In this document: positions 7,522 through 15,900 of the stretch, one piece after another
Position numbering within the stretch: the stretch's first letter is position 1
Layout of the letters: every line of letters begins with the position of its first letter
Assembly (NCBI RefSeq): GCF_011764565.1
Contig: NZ_AP022871.1
Location: 4,898,320 to 4,962,319 of the forward strand
Reading direction: 5' to 3'
DNA: 64,000 nucleotides
Source: Phytohabitans suffuscus
GTDB taxonomy: Bacteria > Actinomycetota > Actinomycetes > Mycobacteriales > Micromonosporaceae
Notes under the pieces: model-generated
Told to the model about the DNA's origin: nothing
The model's input: the letters and a program-made list of their open reading frames with translations, nothing else
Database searches by the model: none
Translations under genes and position numbers: made by a program

Positions 7522-8186
7522 ACCGGGACCGCCGCCCCGCTGGTCGGCGCCGACTCCTCGCCGGCCAGGAAGCGGATCACCGTGGCGATGTCGGCCGGGT
7601 CCACCCACCGCGACTGGTCCGCGTCCGGCTGGGCCGCGCGGTTGGCGGGGGTGGCGATGACGCTCGGCAGCACGGTGTTGCACCGCACGCCTCTGGCCTT
7701 GTACTCCACGGCCACCGCGCTGGCGAACGCGAGCACCGCCGCCTTCGCCGTGACGTAGCCGGCGGCGCCGGGAAACGGCGAGACCGCCGCGCGCGAGGAG
7801 ACGCAGACCACCGCGCCGCCGCCGGCGTCGACGAGGTGGGGGAGCGCGGCCTGCGTGACGAGGTACGTGGGGCGCAGGTTGAGCGCGAGCATCCGCTCGA
7901 ACTTCTCGATCGGTGTCTCGTGCACGAGCCCGCTCTGCGCGTACCCGCCCACGAGGTTGACCACGGCCCGCAGCGGCGCCGCCGGGTCGCCCGCCGCGGT
8001 GGCCACCGCCGCCTGTACCGCCGCGGGATCGGTGAGGTCGGCGGTCACGTAGACGGCGTCGCCGCCCGCCGGCGGGTCCTTGCGCACGGGTACGACGGTG
8101 CGCCAGCCCGCCGCGACGAAGGCGGCCGTGACGGCGCCGCCCAGACCGCCGGTGCCACCGGTGATCAGAGCTGTGCGATCGGACAT
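7506..8186 (-). CDS. Short-chain dehydrogenase/reductase (SDR)
   Basis: This 226-residue classical SDR has the cofactor motif TGGTGGLGG near the N-terminus, NLVGGY in place of the usual NNAG, an active-site Ser region (VVCVSSRAAV) and the catalytic YxxxK (YVTAK). It is a soluble NAD(P)-dependent oxidoreductase of unknown substrate. The start is set at the ATG of MSDRTALITGG (8186), since the fold begins there; an in-frame extension of 25 codons upstream is Arg/Gly-rich and unlikely to be translated. It is convergent with the kinase gene, with a 16-bp overlap of coding ends. Confidence 0.9.
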   Translation of the reverse strand: MSDRTALITGGTGGLGGAVTAAFVAAGWRTVVPVRKDPPAGGDAVYVTADLTDPAAVQAAVATAAGDPAAPLRAVVNLVGGYAQSGLVHETPIEKFERMLALNLRPTYLVTQAALPHLVDAGGGAVVCVSSRAAVSPFPGAAGYVTAKAAVLAFASAVAVEYKARGVRCNTVLPSVIATPANRAAQPDADQSRWVDPADIATVIRFLAGEESAPTSGAAVPVYGRA

Positions 8187-8394
8187 GCCCGCCCCGCTCC
8201 GCCGTCGAACCCAAGGCCCGTAGCCTCGCCACTCCCACTCATCGCCACACCGTATCCCCACCGTCCCGCCCCGTCCGGACGAACCGAACGGGCGTGCAGA
8301 ATGGCACGCTCGGCCGGGGAAAGCCGAGCGCTACGGCAGGGTGTGCGGCGTACCGTCGCAGATACCGAGGCGCCGGTTGACGGTCCCACCTCTC

Positions 8395-8409
8395 TGAAAG
8401 TAAGTTTCA
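8395..8409. promoter_or_regulatory. RpiR/MurR-type operator at the regulator start
   Basis: TGAAAGTAAGTTTCA is a 15-bp palindrome of the TGAAA-N5-TTTCA type bound by RpiR-family repressors. It ends three bases before the GTG of the murR-like gene. A possible -35 TTGACG (8377-8382) and -10 TAAGTT (8401-8406) flank or overlap it, spaced 18 bp apart, implying autoregulation. Confidence 0.65.
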
Positions 8410-8412
8410 TCC

Positions 8413-9327
8413 GTGGCGAAAACGACGAAGGTTTCCGCGACCAACGAGTCGAGCGGGCTGATCGTGCACATCAGCGGCCTGCTGCCGTCGCTGTCGCCCG
8501 CCGAGCAGCGTGTGGCGCGCCTCGTCGTGGCCGACCCGGCCGACGCCGCCCGCCGCACCATCACCGACCTCGCCACCGCCGCGGAGACCTCCGAGGCGAC
8601 GGTGATCCGTTTCTGCCGTTCGGTCGGCATGGAGGGCTACCCGCAGCTGCGCATCCGGCTCGCCGCCGAGGCCGCGCGCCGGATCGAGCCGCCGGACGCC
8701 CGCGTGGTGGGTGGCGACATCCCGCCCGGCGCCGACCTGGCCCAGATCATCGCGACGATCGCCTTCAACGACGCGCGCGCGGTGGAGGAGACCGCCGAGC
8801 AGCTCGACCCGGCCGTCTGCGAGCAGGTGGTCGACGCGATCAACGGCGCCGGCCGGGTCGACATCTACGGCGCGGCCGCGAGCGGCTTCGTGGCCTCCGA
8901 CTTCCAGCAGAAGCTGCACCGCATCGGGCGCACCGCGTTCGCCTGGCCGGACGTGCACCTCGCCCTCACCTCCGCGGCGCTGCTCGGCAAGGGCGACGTC
9001 GCGATCGGCATCTCCCACTCCGGCACCACCTCCGACGTGATCGAGGTGCTCCAGCAGGCCCGGGCGCGGGGCGCCACCACAGTCGCGCTGACCAACTTCC
9101 CCAGATCCCCGATCACCGAGGTGGCCGACTTCGTGCTCACCACGGCCGCGCGCGAGACCACGTACCGGTCGGGCGCGATGGCCAGCCGCCTGGCCCAGCT
9201 GACCGTCGTCGACTGCCTCTTCGTCGGCGTGGCGGCCCGCAACCGGAGCAAGGCGCGCCGCGCACTCGAGGTCACCGCCGAGGCCGTGCAGACCCATCGC
9301 GTGGGCGCGGCCCGGCGGTCCAAGTGA
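8413..9327 (+). CDS. MurR/RpiR-family transcriptional regulator
   Basis: This 304-residue regulator has an N-terminal RpiR helix-turn-helix (about residues 20-95; TITDLATAAETSEATVIRFC is the recognition part) and a C-terminal SIS sugar-phosphate-binding domain (about 140-270, with GISHSGTTSDVIEV as the phosphate loop). It is translationally coupled to murQ by a GTGA overlap, so it very likely senses MurNAc-6-phosphate and controls cell-wall sugar recycling. A palindromic operator abuts the start. No ribosome site precedes the GTG and a promoter fits with transcription starting at or next to it, so the mRNA may be leaderless. Confidence 0.9.
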   Translation: MAKTTKVSATNESSGLIVHISGLLPSLSPAEQRVARLVVADPADAARRTITDLATAAETSEATVIRFCRSVGMEGYPQLRIRLAAEAARRIEPPDARVVGGDIPPGADLAQIIATIAFNDARAVEETAEQLDPAVCEQVVDAINGAGRVDIYGAAASGFVASDFQQKLHRIGRTAFAWPDVHLALTSAALLGKGDVAIGISHSGTTSDVIEVLQQARARGATTVALTNFPRSPITEVADFVLTTAARETTYRSGAMASRLAQLTVVDCLFVGVAARNRSKARRALEVTAEAVQTHRVGAARRSK

Positions 9328-10256
9328 CGGCGGAGGCGGACGGGCGCGCGGTCGTCCGGGTCGGGTCGCCGACCGAGCGGCGCAACCCGGACAGCGTCGA
9401 CCTCGATCTCATGTCCACCCGCGATGTCGTGCGCGTCATCAACGACGCTGACCGCACCGTGCCGACCGCGGTCGCGGCGGTGCTCGACGAGATCGCGGCC
9501 GCCGTCGACCGGGCGGTCGCCGCGATCCGCTCCGGCCGCCGGGTGCACTACTTCGGCGCCGGTACGTCCGGGCGGCTCGGTGTGCTCGACGTGGCCGAGC
9601 TCCCGCCCACGTTCAACTCCCCCGAAGACTGGTTCTGCGCCCACCTCGCCGGCGGCACCGGCGCGGTCTTCCGCCCGGTCGAGGACGCGGAGGACAGCGT
9701 GGACGGCGGTACCCGCGAGGCGGCCGAGTGCGTGCGAAGCGGCGATCTCGCGGTGGGGCTGGCCGCGAGCGGGCGCACGCCGTACGTGCTGGGTGCCCTG
9801 CGCGCCGCCCGGGCGGCCGGCGCCGGCACCGTGCTGGTGACGGCCGACCCGCGCGCGGCGGCGGCCCGCGAGGTCGACATCTTCATCGGCGTCGACACCG
9901 GCCCCGAGGTGGTGTCCGGCTCGACCCGGATGAAGGCGGCCACCGCGCAGAAGCTCGTGCTGAACGCCTTCTCCACCGCGGTGATGGTGCGGCTCGGCCG
10001 GGTCTACTCCAACCTCATGATCGACATGGTCGCCACCAACGCGAAGCTGCGCGGCCGGATGATCTCCATCCTGGAAGAGGCCACCGGGTACGGCGAGGAG
10101 GGCTGCCGCCGGGCGCTCGCCGACGCCGACGGAGACCTGAAGGTGGCACTCGTGGCGCTCGTCTCCGGGGCGAGCGTGGCCGAGGCCCGGGGCGCGCTGG
10201 CGCGGGCTGCCGGGCAGGTGCGCGGGGCGCTCGCGCTGCTCGCCGAACAGATGTGA
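9324..10256 (+). CDS. murQ: N-acetylmuramic acid 6-phosphate etherase MurQ
   Basis: This 310-residue cytoplasmic enzyme removes the D-lactyl ether from MurNAc-6-phosphate to give GlcNAc-6-phosphate and lactate, the key step in recycling peptidoglycan sugar. The SIS fold is clear: HYFGAGTSGRLGVLDVAE, the second sugar-phosphate loop ASGRTPYV, and GSTRMKAATAQKLVLN with the catalytic region. Length is normal for the family. The GTG at 9324 overlaps the regulator stop by four bases; the open frame continues far upstream through the regulator but is not used. No anhMurNAc kinase or MurNAc PTS is next to it. Confidence 0.95.
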   Translation: MTAEADGRAVVRVGSPTERRNPDSVDLDLMSTRDVVRVINDADRTVPTAVAAVLDEIAAAVDRAVAAIRSGRRVHYFGAGTSGRLGVLDVAELPPTFNSPEDWFCAHLAGGTGAVFRPVEDAEDSVDGGTREAAECVRSGDLAVGLAASGRTPYVLGALRAARAAGAGTVLVTADPRAAAAREVDIFIGVDTGPEVVSGSTRMKAATAQKLVLNAFSTAVMVRLGRVYSNLMIDMVATNAKLRGRMISILEEATGYGEEGCRRALADADGDLKVALVALVSGASVAEARGALARAAGQVRGALALLAEQM

Positions 10257-10635
10257 GCCGGATCGTGACCGCCCCCCGTTAGCGGCGATGTGACCCGGGT
10301 AATCGTTGATCTGGCAGTGAACCGGCTGTGGCGTACGTGCGTACTGTGAAGTGACGAGGATCGCAGACAGGTAGTGACCCGGATCGCTGTGCGTTATGGA
10401 GCCTGGGTGTTGTCATTATTCGGGCGAAGTATGCGCAGTGGCCGCCCAATCCGCCGCCGGGTCGGACCCCGAACGCCCTGATGAGGGCAGTGCACAGCAA
10501 GTATGCACCGCGCTCTCAGCTAGTACTCAGGCATTCGTGACACTTTCGACTCAGCAGATGGAATCCCTTACGCGTCTCATCTGTTGTGTAGGTGTCAGCA
10601 CCGCAGGGGATAGCGGAAGTTACGGGGGAGGGCTG
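10257..10635 (+). other. Leader region of the group 2 sigma gene
   Basis: This 379-bp gap has no convincing gene. The sigma reading frame stays open for 80 codons upstream of its start, but lacks a ribosome site there. It holds a small palindrome (GTACGTGCGTAC, 10333-10344) and presumably the promoter of the sigma gene; no -35/-10 pair stands out clearly. Confidence 0.4.
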
Positions 10636-11637
10636 ATGGACGTGGGGACCGCAGGCAAGAGAGCAACAGGGGCGAGCGAGGGGATCGTGAGCAACGTGGA
10701 AAGCAACGTGGTGATGCGCACCGACGAGGTCGCCGAAGAGCGCGACCTGGTTGGCGTCTACCTACACGAGATCTCCCGGACGCCGCTGCTCGACGCCGCC
10801 ACCGAGGTCGACCTCTCGAAGGCCATCGAGGCCGGGCTGTACGCCGAGCACCTGCTCGACGAGGGGCAGATCCCGAAGGGCGTCGGGCGGGAGGAGCTGG
10901 AGCGCCTCGTCTTCGAGGGCGAGCGCGCCAAGGATCTCTTCATCCGGGCCAACCTCCGGCTGGTCGTGTCGATCGCCCGCCGCTACGTGCGGTCGGGCAT
11001 GCCGATGCTCGACCTGATCCAGGAGGGCAACACCGGCCTGGTGCGCGCCGTGGAGAAGTTCGACTACGAGCGCGGGTTCAAGTTTTCGACGTACGCGACG
11101 TGGTGGATCCGCCAGGCCATCAGCCGGGCGATCGCGCAGCAGGAGCGCACCGTGCGGCTGCCGGTGCACCTTGTCGAAGACGTCAACCGGATGCGTAACG
11201 TGGCTCGCCAGCTGACCCGCGAGCTCGGCTCCGACCCGGAGCCGGAGCAGATCGCGGTGGCGCTGGGCGTGCCGGTGGAGCGGGTGCACGAGCTGGTGCG
11301 CTGGTCGCAGGACACCGTGTCGCTCGACACGCCGGTCGGCGACGACGGCGACACCAACCTGGGTGACCTGGTGGCCGACAGCGACGCGCCGTCGCCCGAG
11401 GAGGTCGTGCTGACCGCCCTCGAGCGGCAGCGGATCGAGGGCCTGCTCAACCACCTCGACGACCGGTCGGCGGGCATCATGCGGGCCCGCTACGGCCTGG
11501 AGGACGGGCGCGAGCACTCGCTCACCGAGGTCGCCTCGCGCTTCTCCCTCTCCCGCGAGCGGATCCGCCAGCTGGAGATCCAGGCGCTCGGCCGGCTCCG
11601 CGAGCTGGCTCGGGCCGAGGGCCTGCAGGCCGCCTGA
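10636..11637 (+). CDS. Group 2 (HrdB/SigB-like) RNA polymerase sigma factor
   Basis: This 333-residue sigma-70 factor has region 1.2 (RDLVGVYLHEISRTPLLDA), the highly conserved region 2 (ANLRLVVSIARRY, DLIQEGNTGLVRAVEKFDY, FSTYATWWIRQAI), region 3, and region 4 (SLTEVASRFSLSRERIRQLEIQAL). The -10 and -35 recognition helices match principal sigma factors, but the long acidic region 1.1 of HrdB/SigA is missing. This makes it a non-essential paralogue such as mycobacterial SigB or streptomycete HrdA/C/D. The ATG at 10636 has GGGGGAGG six bases upstream. A bidirectional hairpin follows the gene. Confidence 0.93.
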   Translation: MDVGTAGKRATGASEGIVSNVESNVVMRTDEVAEERDLVGVYLHEISRTPLLDAATEVDLSKAIEAGLYAEHLLDEGQIPKGVGREELERLVFEGERAKDLFIRANLRLVVSIARRYVRSGMPMLDLIQEGNTGLVRAVEKFDYERGFKFSTYATWWIRQAISRAIAQQERTVRLPVHLVEDVNRMRNVARQLTRELGSDPEPEQIAVALGVPVERVHELVRWSQDTVSLDTPVGDDGDTNLGDLVADSDAPSPEEVVLTALERQRIEGLLNHLDDRSAGIMRARYGLEDGREHSLTEVASRFSLSRERIRQLEIQALGRLRELARAEGLQAA

Positions 11638-11665
11638 CACAACAACACACCCCAATCAGCCCGCT

Positions 11666-11700
11666 GAGCGGCCGGCGTCCGGATCGGACACCGGCCGCTC
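11666..11700. terminator. Bidirectional terminator between sigma factor and AlkA-like gene
   Basis: GAGCGGCCGG (11666-11675) pairs with CCGGCCGCTC (11691-11700), continued by GTCC/GGAC after one mismatch. It lies between two convergent genes only 70 bp apart. Confidence 0.7.
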
Positions 11701-11707
11701 GCCCGTC

Positions 11708-12622
11708 TTACGCGGCGACCGGCACCCGGCTGCCGTCCGGCTGCCAGTTGCGGGCCGTGCGCACGTAGTAGGCCCACCAGCCGATCGACGACCCGTACGC
11801 CCCGCGCAGCTCGGCCGGGCTGGGCGGGGGATCGCCGTAGACCGCGCGCGCCGCGTCTTCGAACTGGGCCATGCCCAGCGGGGCGCCGTCGGGGCGGCCG
11901 AGCACCCGCAGCAGCAACGCGGACGCGGTGAACGGGCCGACGCCCGGCAGGCCCAGCAACGCCTTGCGGACCTCCTCGTACGGCCCGGTGCGCAGCCACT
12001 GCTCGTCGAGCCCGGCGACGCCCTCGACCACCTCGCGCAGCCGGCGGGCACGCAGCCGGTTGCCGGCGAAGCGGACGAGATCGGCGTCGTCCTGCGCGGC
12101 GACCGTGGCGAGCGAGGGAAAGGCGATGTGCTCGACGCCGTCGAGCGTCAGGGACGGCCCGAGCACGGCCGCGACACGGCGTTTGCGTGCCGCCGCGTAC
12201 CACTGGGTGCTCCGCTGGACCAGCGCGAAGTAGACCGCGCCCTCGGCGAGCGAGGAGAAGCGGACCTGGTGCAGCCCGTGGGCGGCGCGCAGCAGCGTGG
12301 CCATCGCCGGATCGTGGCCGGCGACGTCGAGAAAGGCGGAGAGGTCGTCGTCGAGGCCGAGCCAGTGGGCGACGGCCCGGTGCACGGCCGCCCGCTCGCT
12401 GGGCAGCAGATGGCGCTCGGCGTGGAGGGTGAGCGTGACACCCGGCCCCTCCGCGGCGGGGCTGACGTCCGCGACGACGGCCTCGGCGCCGAGCAGGAAC
12501 GCCTTGCGCACCCCGCTCCCGGTGATCACGTGGCCGCCGGCGCAGGGCGCGAACCCGGCGAGGGCGCGCAGGGACAGGGCGAACGAGAACGGCTCGGCGG
12601 CCGCCAGGGTGACTTCGGTCAT
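11708..12622 (-). CDS. AlkA-like DNA-3-methyladenine glycosylase (HhH-GPD fold)
   Basis: This 304-residue protein matches the DNA-3-methyladenine glycosylase II family: an N-terminal beta domain, then a helical domain with the helix-hairpin-helix LLGLPGVGPFTASALLLRVLG. AlkA enzymes flip and excise alkylated purines. One point is odd: the catalytic Asp, normally about 14-16 residues after the hairpin in a VFPATD-like stretch, seems replaced here by GAPLGMAQF, so activity or mechanism may differ. The ATG at 12622 is chosen because the family begins near this point; the frame is open further upstream. It is convergent with the group 2 sigma gene and downstream of the NlpC/P60 gene. Confidence 0.75.
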   Translation of the reverse strand: MTEVTLAAAEPFSFALSLRALAGFAPCAGGHVITGSGVRKAFLLGAEAVVADVSPAAEGPGVTLTLHAERHLLPSERAAVHRAVAHWLGLDDDLSAFLDVAGHDPAMATLLRAAHGLHQVRFSSLAEGAVYFALVQRSTQWYAAARKRRVAAVLGPSLTLDGVEHIAFPSLATVAAQDDADLVRFAGNRLRARRLREVVEGVAGLDEQWLRTGPYEEVRKALLGLPGVGPFTASALLLRVLGRPDGAPLGMAQFEDAARAVYGDPPPSPAELRGAYGSSIGWWAYYVRTARNWQPDGSRVPVAA

Positions 12623-12688
12623 GCGGTCACGGTGGACCCCCGGTACGACACTTACCGCCGGCCCGGCAGCGCGCTGATCAGGGACTTT

Positions 12689-12757
12689 GGCGCCGATCGA
12701 GGGGCATCGGCGGCGTGTCCGGAGTCGACTCGCCACAGACAGCCCTCGATCGGCGCC
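12689..12757 (-). terminator. Inverted repeat downstream of the NlpC/P60 gene
   Basis: GGCGCCGATCGAGGG (12689-12703) and its exact reverse complement (12743-12757) enclose 39 bases. The repeat begins 15 bases past the hydrolase stop on the minus strand; no T-run follows. Confidence 0.55.
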
Positions 12758-12771
12758 GTTGAAGATTTTTC

Positions 12772-13728
12772 CTAGCGCACCCGGCCGTAGCCGTACGGCG
12801 TCATCATGTCCACCGAGGACAGCTTGACCGAGTCGCCGGCCTGCGGCGCGTGGATCACCTTGCCGCCGCCCACGTAGATGCCGACGTGCCCGAGGCCGCT
12901 GTAGAACACGAGATCGCCGGCCTGCAGCGAGCCGCGGTCGATGTGCGCGACCACGTCCCACTGCATCGCGGCGTTGTGCGGCAGCGTCTTGCCGGCCGCC
13001 CGCCACGCGGCGAGCGTGAGGCCGGAGCAGTCGTACCCGTTGGGCCCTTCGGCCGCCCAGACGTAGGGCGTGCCGATCGCGTTGTACGCGAACCGCACCG
13101 CGACGCCCGCCTTGCCGGAGATCGAGGGGATCGACCCGGTGTACCGGGTGCCGGACGAGGTGGCCGAGCCGTACGCCGCCTCCCGCATCTTGTACAGCTT
13201 GTCGAGATCGGCCTCGATCTTCTTCTTGCCGGCCGCCAGCTCCTTGATCTGAGCGGTCTGCTTGGCCACCGTGGCGTCGAGCTTCGCCTTCTCCTCGGTG
13301 TACCTGCGCTCGGCCTCGGTGAAGCCCTCCAGCCGCTGCCTGCGGTCGCGGGCGAGCTGGTCGAGCATGCCGAGCCGGTCGGCGAGCGGGCCGCTGCCGT
13401 CGAGCAGGGCACTGGCGGTGCCCGCCTGGCCCGTCCGGTACGCCACCGACGCCATCTCACCCAACTGGGCGCCCGCCTCGGCGAGCTGAGCCTCCAGCGG
13501 GCCCATCCGGGCGGCCAGCGCGGCCGAGGCGGCCTTGGTCTGCTTGAGCTGCTCGTTGAGCTTGTTGTACGACTCGACGACCTTTTCGAGCTCGGTCGAC
13601 GCCTTGTTGATCTGCTCCGTCAGCTCGCTCGGCGACGGCTCGGCCTGTGCGGCCGTGGCCGGTACGGTCAGCCCGATGCCGAGGCCGACCAGCACGAGGG
13701 CGCGCAGCAGCTTCCGCGCGGACGACAA
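12772..13728 (-). CDS. Secreted NlpC/P60 peptidoglycan endopeptidase (RipA-like)
   Basis: This 318-residue cell-wall hydrolase has a Sec signal peptide (residues 1-29, LVLVGLGIGLTVPATAAQA), a long coiled coil at about 35-190, and a C-terminal NlpC/P60 domain. The catalytic Cys234 lies in YDCSGL and His281 in LGHVGIYVGG. It should cleave the D-Glu to diamino-acid bond in peptidoglycan stems during growth or division, with the coiled coil holding it in check or binding partners. The start appears to be TTG 13728, with GAAGAAGGG about eight bases upstream. The leader carries a ydaO-type riboswitch, so c-di-AMP should switch it off. Confidence 0.92.
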   Translation of the reverse strand: MSSARKLLRALVLVGLGIGLTVPATAAQAEPSPSELTEQINKASTELEKVVESYNKLNEQLKQTKAASAALAARMGPLEAQLAEAGAQLGEMASVAYRTGQAGTASALLDGSGPLADRLGMLDQLARDRRQRLEGFTEAERRYTEEKAKLDATVAKQTAQIKELAAGKKKIEADLDKLYKMREAAYGSATSSGTRYTGSIPSISGKAGVAVRFAYNAIGTPYVWAAEGPNGYDCSGLTLAAWRAAGKTLPHNAAMQWDVVAHIDRGSLQAGDLVFYSGLGHVGIYVGGGKVIHAPQAGDSVKLSSVDMMTPYGYGRVR

Positions 13729-13747
13729 ACGGTGAGACCCTTCTTCC

Positions 13748-13874
13748 CCAACGCCGCCTACCGGGTTAGCTGACGGATTCGGGCGGGAAGATCGCCCTAC
13801 CGGACCGCCACCGGGGTGGCGGCTGCGGATTCACCCCAGAACACAGGTGGGTCCCCGATTCGCTGACGGAGTGT
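13748..13874 (-). promoter_or_regulatory. ydaO/yuaA-type c-di-AMP riboswitch
   Basis: Read on the minus strand, the leader of the NlpC/P60 gene contains the conserved core of this class: GGGGTGAATCC, a GC-rich hairpin, TAGGGCGATCTTCCCGCC, then CCGTCAGCTAACCCGGTAGG. The order and spacing match actinobacterial ydaO elements, which typically sit before cell-wall hydrolase genes such as rpf and NlpC/P60 genes. Binding of c-di-AMP normally turns expression off. The exact 5' boundary is approximate. Between this element and the divergent gene at 14370 nothing else coding was found. Confidence 0.87.
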
Positions 13875-14286
13875 GATCGTCGTGCGATTCGACGGCACCG
13901 GACCGGCGTCACCCGGGGAGTGACTGCCTACCGGACCAGCAGCACCAACCTAACGGCGAGGCTGGTCGGGCGGAAGTGGTGCAAGGGTGACTTGTGGCTG
14001 ACGTCCGACAATGAGCTGAAAGTCCCGGTCACTCTAGGTGGTCACGCTCACAACCCGGTGGGTCGGCCGAACGGGTGACGAGGCGATTTGTCCGTCTTGG
14101 CGTTGGGTGGGCGACGGCGTTGACAAATCGGATATGCGGGGCGGAAAGCCACGCGATGCGGCTAGGCGACGGTTGCCAATATGCCAGGTGGCTGATTGCA
14201 CCCCTTCCCTCGACTAGATGGCATCTCGCACAATGGCACTAGGTCCCTTGAGTTTGCTGAACGCGGAGGCGCCTGAGCGAGAAGAC

Positions 14287-14318
14287 GATCGGCACCTGGC
14301 TGCCACCAGGTGCCGATC
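14287..14318 (+). other. Perfect hairpin upstream of the DUF6232 gene
   Basis: GATCGGCACCTGG (14287-14299) and CCAGGTGCCGATC (14306-14318) form a 13-bp stem with the 6-nt loop CTGCCA, followed by TCAAAGAAACC. It ends 52 bp before the GTG start. It could be an attenuator, the terminator of an unseen small RNA, or a protein site. Confidence 0.5.
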
Positions 14319-14369
14319 TCAAAGAAACCACCACACCAGCCCGCCTCACGAGCCGTAGGAGGCATAGAA

Positions 14370-14918
14370 GTGCAGACTACTCGCTACCCCGCGCGGTCAC
14401 CAGCAGCACAGACCGTAGCGCCCGCCGGCACGGCGAGCCCGAAACCTGCCGCCCCGCTCTACCAGCAGCCCGGGATCGTCGTGACCCCCGACTGGTTCAT
14501 CGTCGGCGGCCGGCGGTTCCCGGTCGGCGAGCTGCGCCACCTGCACACGGCCCGAGGCCCGGCACATCAGCTCACCGTGCGGTCGGTGACGGTGACCGCG
14601 ATCGTGCTGGCCGCCATCGGGATCACGCTCGGCATGACCACCGAGCTCAACCACCTGAGCGCCCAGGCCTATCTGGCGCTCACGGCGGTGGCGTTCGTCC
14701 CGTTCCTCGTGGCGACGATCGGCCACCGCCTGCGGCCCCGGGCGTACGAGCTGTGGGGCGAGTTCCGCGGGATGTCGGTGCTGCTTTTCAGCAGCGACGA
14801 GGAGCGGCAGTACGGCCAGGTGACCCGGGCGCTGCTGCGGGCCCAGGAGGCCTACCGGCTCGGCGGGCTGGCTGAGCCGCTGGTCTCGATGAATATCTGG
14901 CGCATGCCCAGTAACTGA
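14370..14918 (+). CDS. DUF6232-family membrane protein
   Basis: This 182-residue protein has a Pro/Ala-rich N-terminal tail, a small beta segment (GIVVTPDWFIVGGRRFPVGELRHL), and two hydrophobic helices near residues 75-92 and 101-117, followed by a cytoplasmic segment. The pattern of a short PH-like strand region plus two helices matches the actinomycete DUF6232 family, whose role is unknown. GTG 14370 is supported by AGGAGG seven bases upstream. It is preceded by a strong hairpin and convergent with the first XRE regulator gene. Confidence 0.75.
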   Translation: MQTTRYPARSPAAQTVAPAGTASPKPAAPLYQQPGIVVTPDWFIVGGRRFPVGELRHLHTARGPAHQLTVRSVTVTAIVLAAIGITLGMTTELNHLSAQAYLALTAVAFVPFLVATIGHRLRPRAYELWGEFRGMSVLLFSSDEERQYGQVTRALLRAQEAYRLGGLAEPLVSMNIWRMPSN

Positions 14919-14921
14919 ATA

Positions 14922-14976
14922 CTTCGTCCCCCGTCCGATCCGCCGCGCGGCAAAGCGGACACCCGGACGGACGAGG
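14922..14976. terminator. Imperfect hairpin between convergent genes
   Basis: CTTCGTCC and CCGTCCG (14922-14937) can pair with CGGACGGACGAGG (14964-14976). It sits between the DUF6232 stop and the XRE stop and could end both transcripts. Confidence 0.45.
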
Positions 14977-15017
14977 GGCGCCGGTGGGGCCGGGGGCCAC
15001 ACCGATCGTGGGCGGGC

Positions 15018-15872
15018 TCACTCGAGCTCGCCCACGATCCGTTTGATCATCTCGCGGGTCTCGGTCGGGCTGAGCGCCATCTCGCGCAGCCGCTCGAACT
15101 CGTGCCGGTAGGGCCCCACCAGGTCGGGCTGGTCGACCACGTCGTCGCCGAGCCCGTTTTCCAGGTACATCACGGCGTCGTCGGCCGGGTCGGGAAACTC
15201 CAGGATCGCGAACGGGTTGGAGAAGCCGTCGACGCCGGCGGCGAACGGCAGCACCTGGATCGTGATGTTGGGCTCGCCGCAGAGCGAGACGAGCCGCTCC
15301 AGCTGCTCGCGCTTCGTCCGCGGGTCGCTGGCGATACGCCGCACGACCGCTTCGTCGATCACCGCGGTGATGCGTGGCGGGTCCTGCTTGCCCAGCACCT
15401 CGCGCTGGCGGGCGAGCCGCACCTCCACCACCTGGCTCTGCTCGTCGGCGCTGGCCTGGCCGCGCCGGACCGCCTTCGCCGCGTACGCCTCGGTCTGGAA
15501 GAGCGCGGGCAGCTTGGTGGGCGTGTAGCAGAGCACCGAGGAGGTCTCCGCCTCCAGCCCGATGTATGCCGTGTACGGCGCGGGGAGCGCGCTCGTGTAC
15601 GACGACCACCACCGGCGCGCCCGGGACGAGCGGGCCAGGCCGACCAGCTCGTCGATCCGCGGCTTGTCGGTCACCCCGTACAGCCGGAGAAGGGCGCGCG
15701 CGTCGATGGGCGATACGCCCACAGCCCCTGACTCGATCCGGATGATCTTCGAAAGGGACCAGTCCATCTCCTGGGCGACCTGCTCCTGCGTGAAGCTCGC
15801 GGCCTCACGCGCCGTGCGCAACGCGGACCGCAACCGTCGCCGACCAACGGTGGGCCCATATGTCGCAGTCAT
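15018..15872 (-). CDS. XRE-family regulator with DUF5753 domain
   Basis: This 284-residue protein has an N-terminal Cro/CI-type helix-turn-helix (LRTAREAASFTQEQVAQEMDWSLSKIIRIESG, about residues 15-45) and a C-terminal DUF5753 domain (YIGLEAETSSVLCYTPTKLPALFQTEAYA and IQVLPFAAG). These proteins are abundant in actinomycetes, usually paired with small DUF397 proteins in developmental or toxin-antitoxin-like modules. GGAG stands upstream of ATG 15872. It lies 28 bp downstream of a closely similar second copy, an evident tandem duplication; two DUF397 genes are on the opposite strand beyond that copy. Confidence 0.9.
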   Translation of the reverse strand: MTATYGPTVGRRRLRSALRTAREAASFTQEQVAQEMDWSLSKIIRIESGAVGVSPIDARALLRLYGVTDKPRIDELVGLARSSRARRWWSSYTSALPAPYTAYIGLEAETSSVLCYTPTKLPALFQTEAYAAKAVRRGQASADEQSQVVEVRLARQREVLGKQDPPRITAVIDEAVVRRIASDPRTKREQLERLVSLCGEPNITIQVLPFAAGVDGFSNPFAILEFPDPADDAVMYLENGLGDDVVDQPDLVGPYRHEFERLREMALSPTETREMIKRIVGELE

Positions 15873-15900
15873 GCCGCAGCTCCTGCGTTGTACGCGCCGT

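Noticed and set aside
7836..9323. Long upstream extension of the murQ frame
   Set aside because: It runs antisense to the SDR gene and through the regulator gene in another frame; murQ conservation begins after GTG 9324.
10333..10344. GTACGTGCGTAC as a regulatory site of the group 2 sigma gene
   Set aside because: Short palindrome without a matching known consensus; noted only in the leader entry.
14119..14150. TTGACA at about 14120 as a promoter
   Set aside because: No acceptable -10 element lies 16-19 bp downstream.
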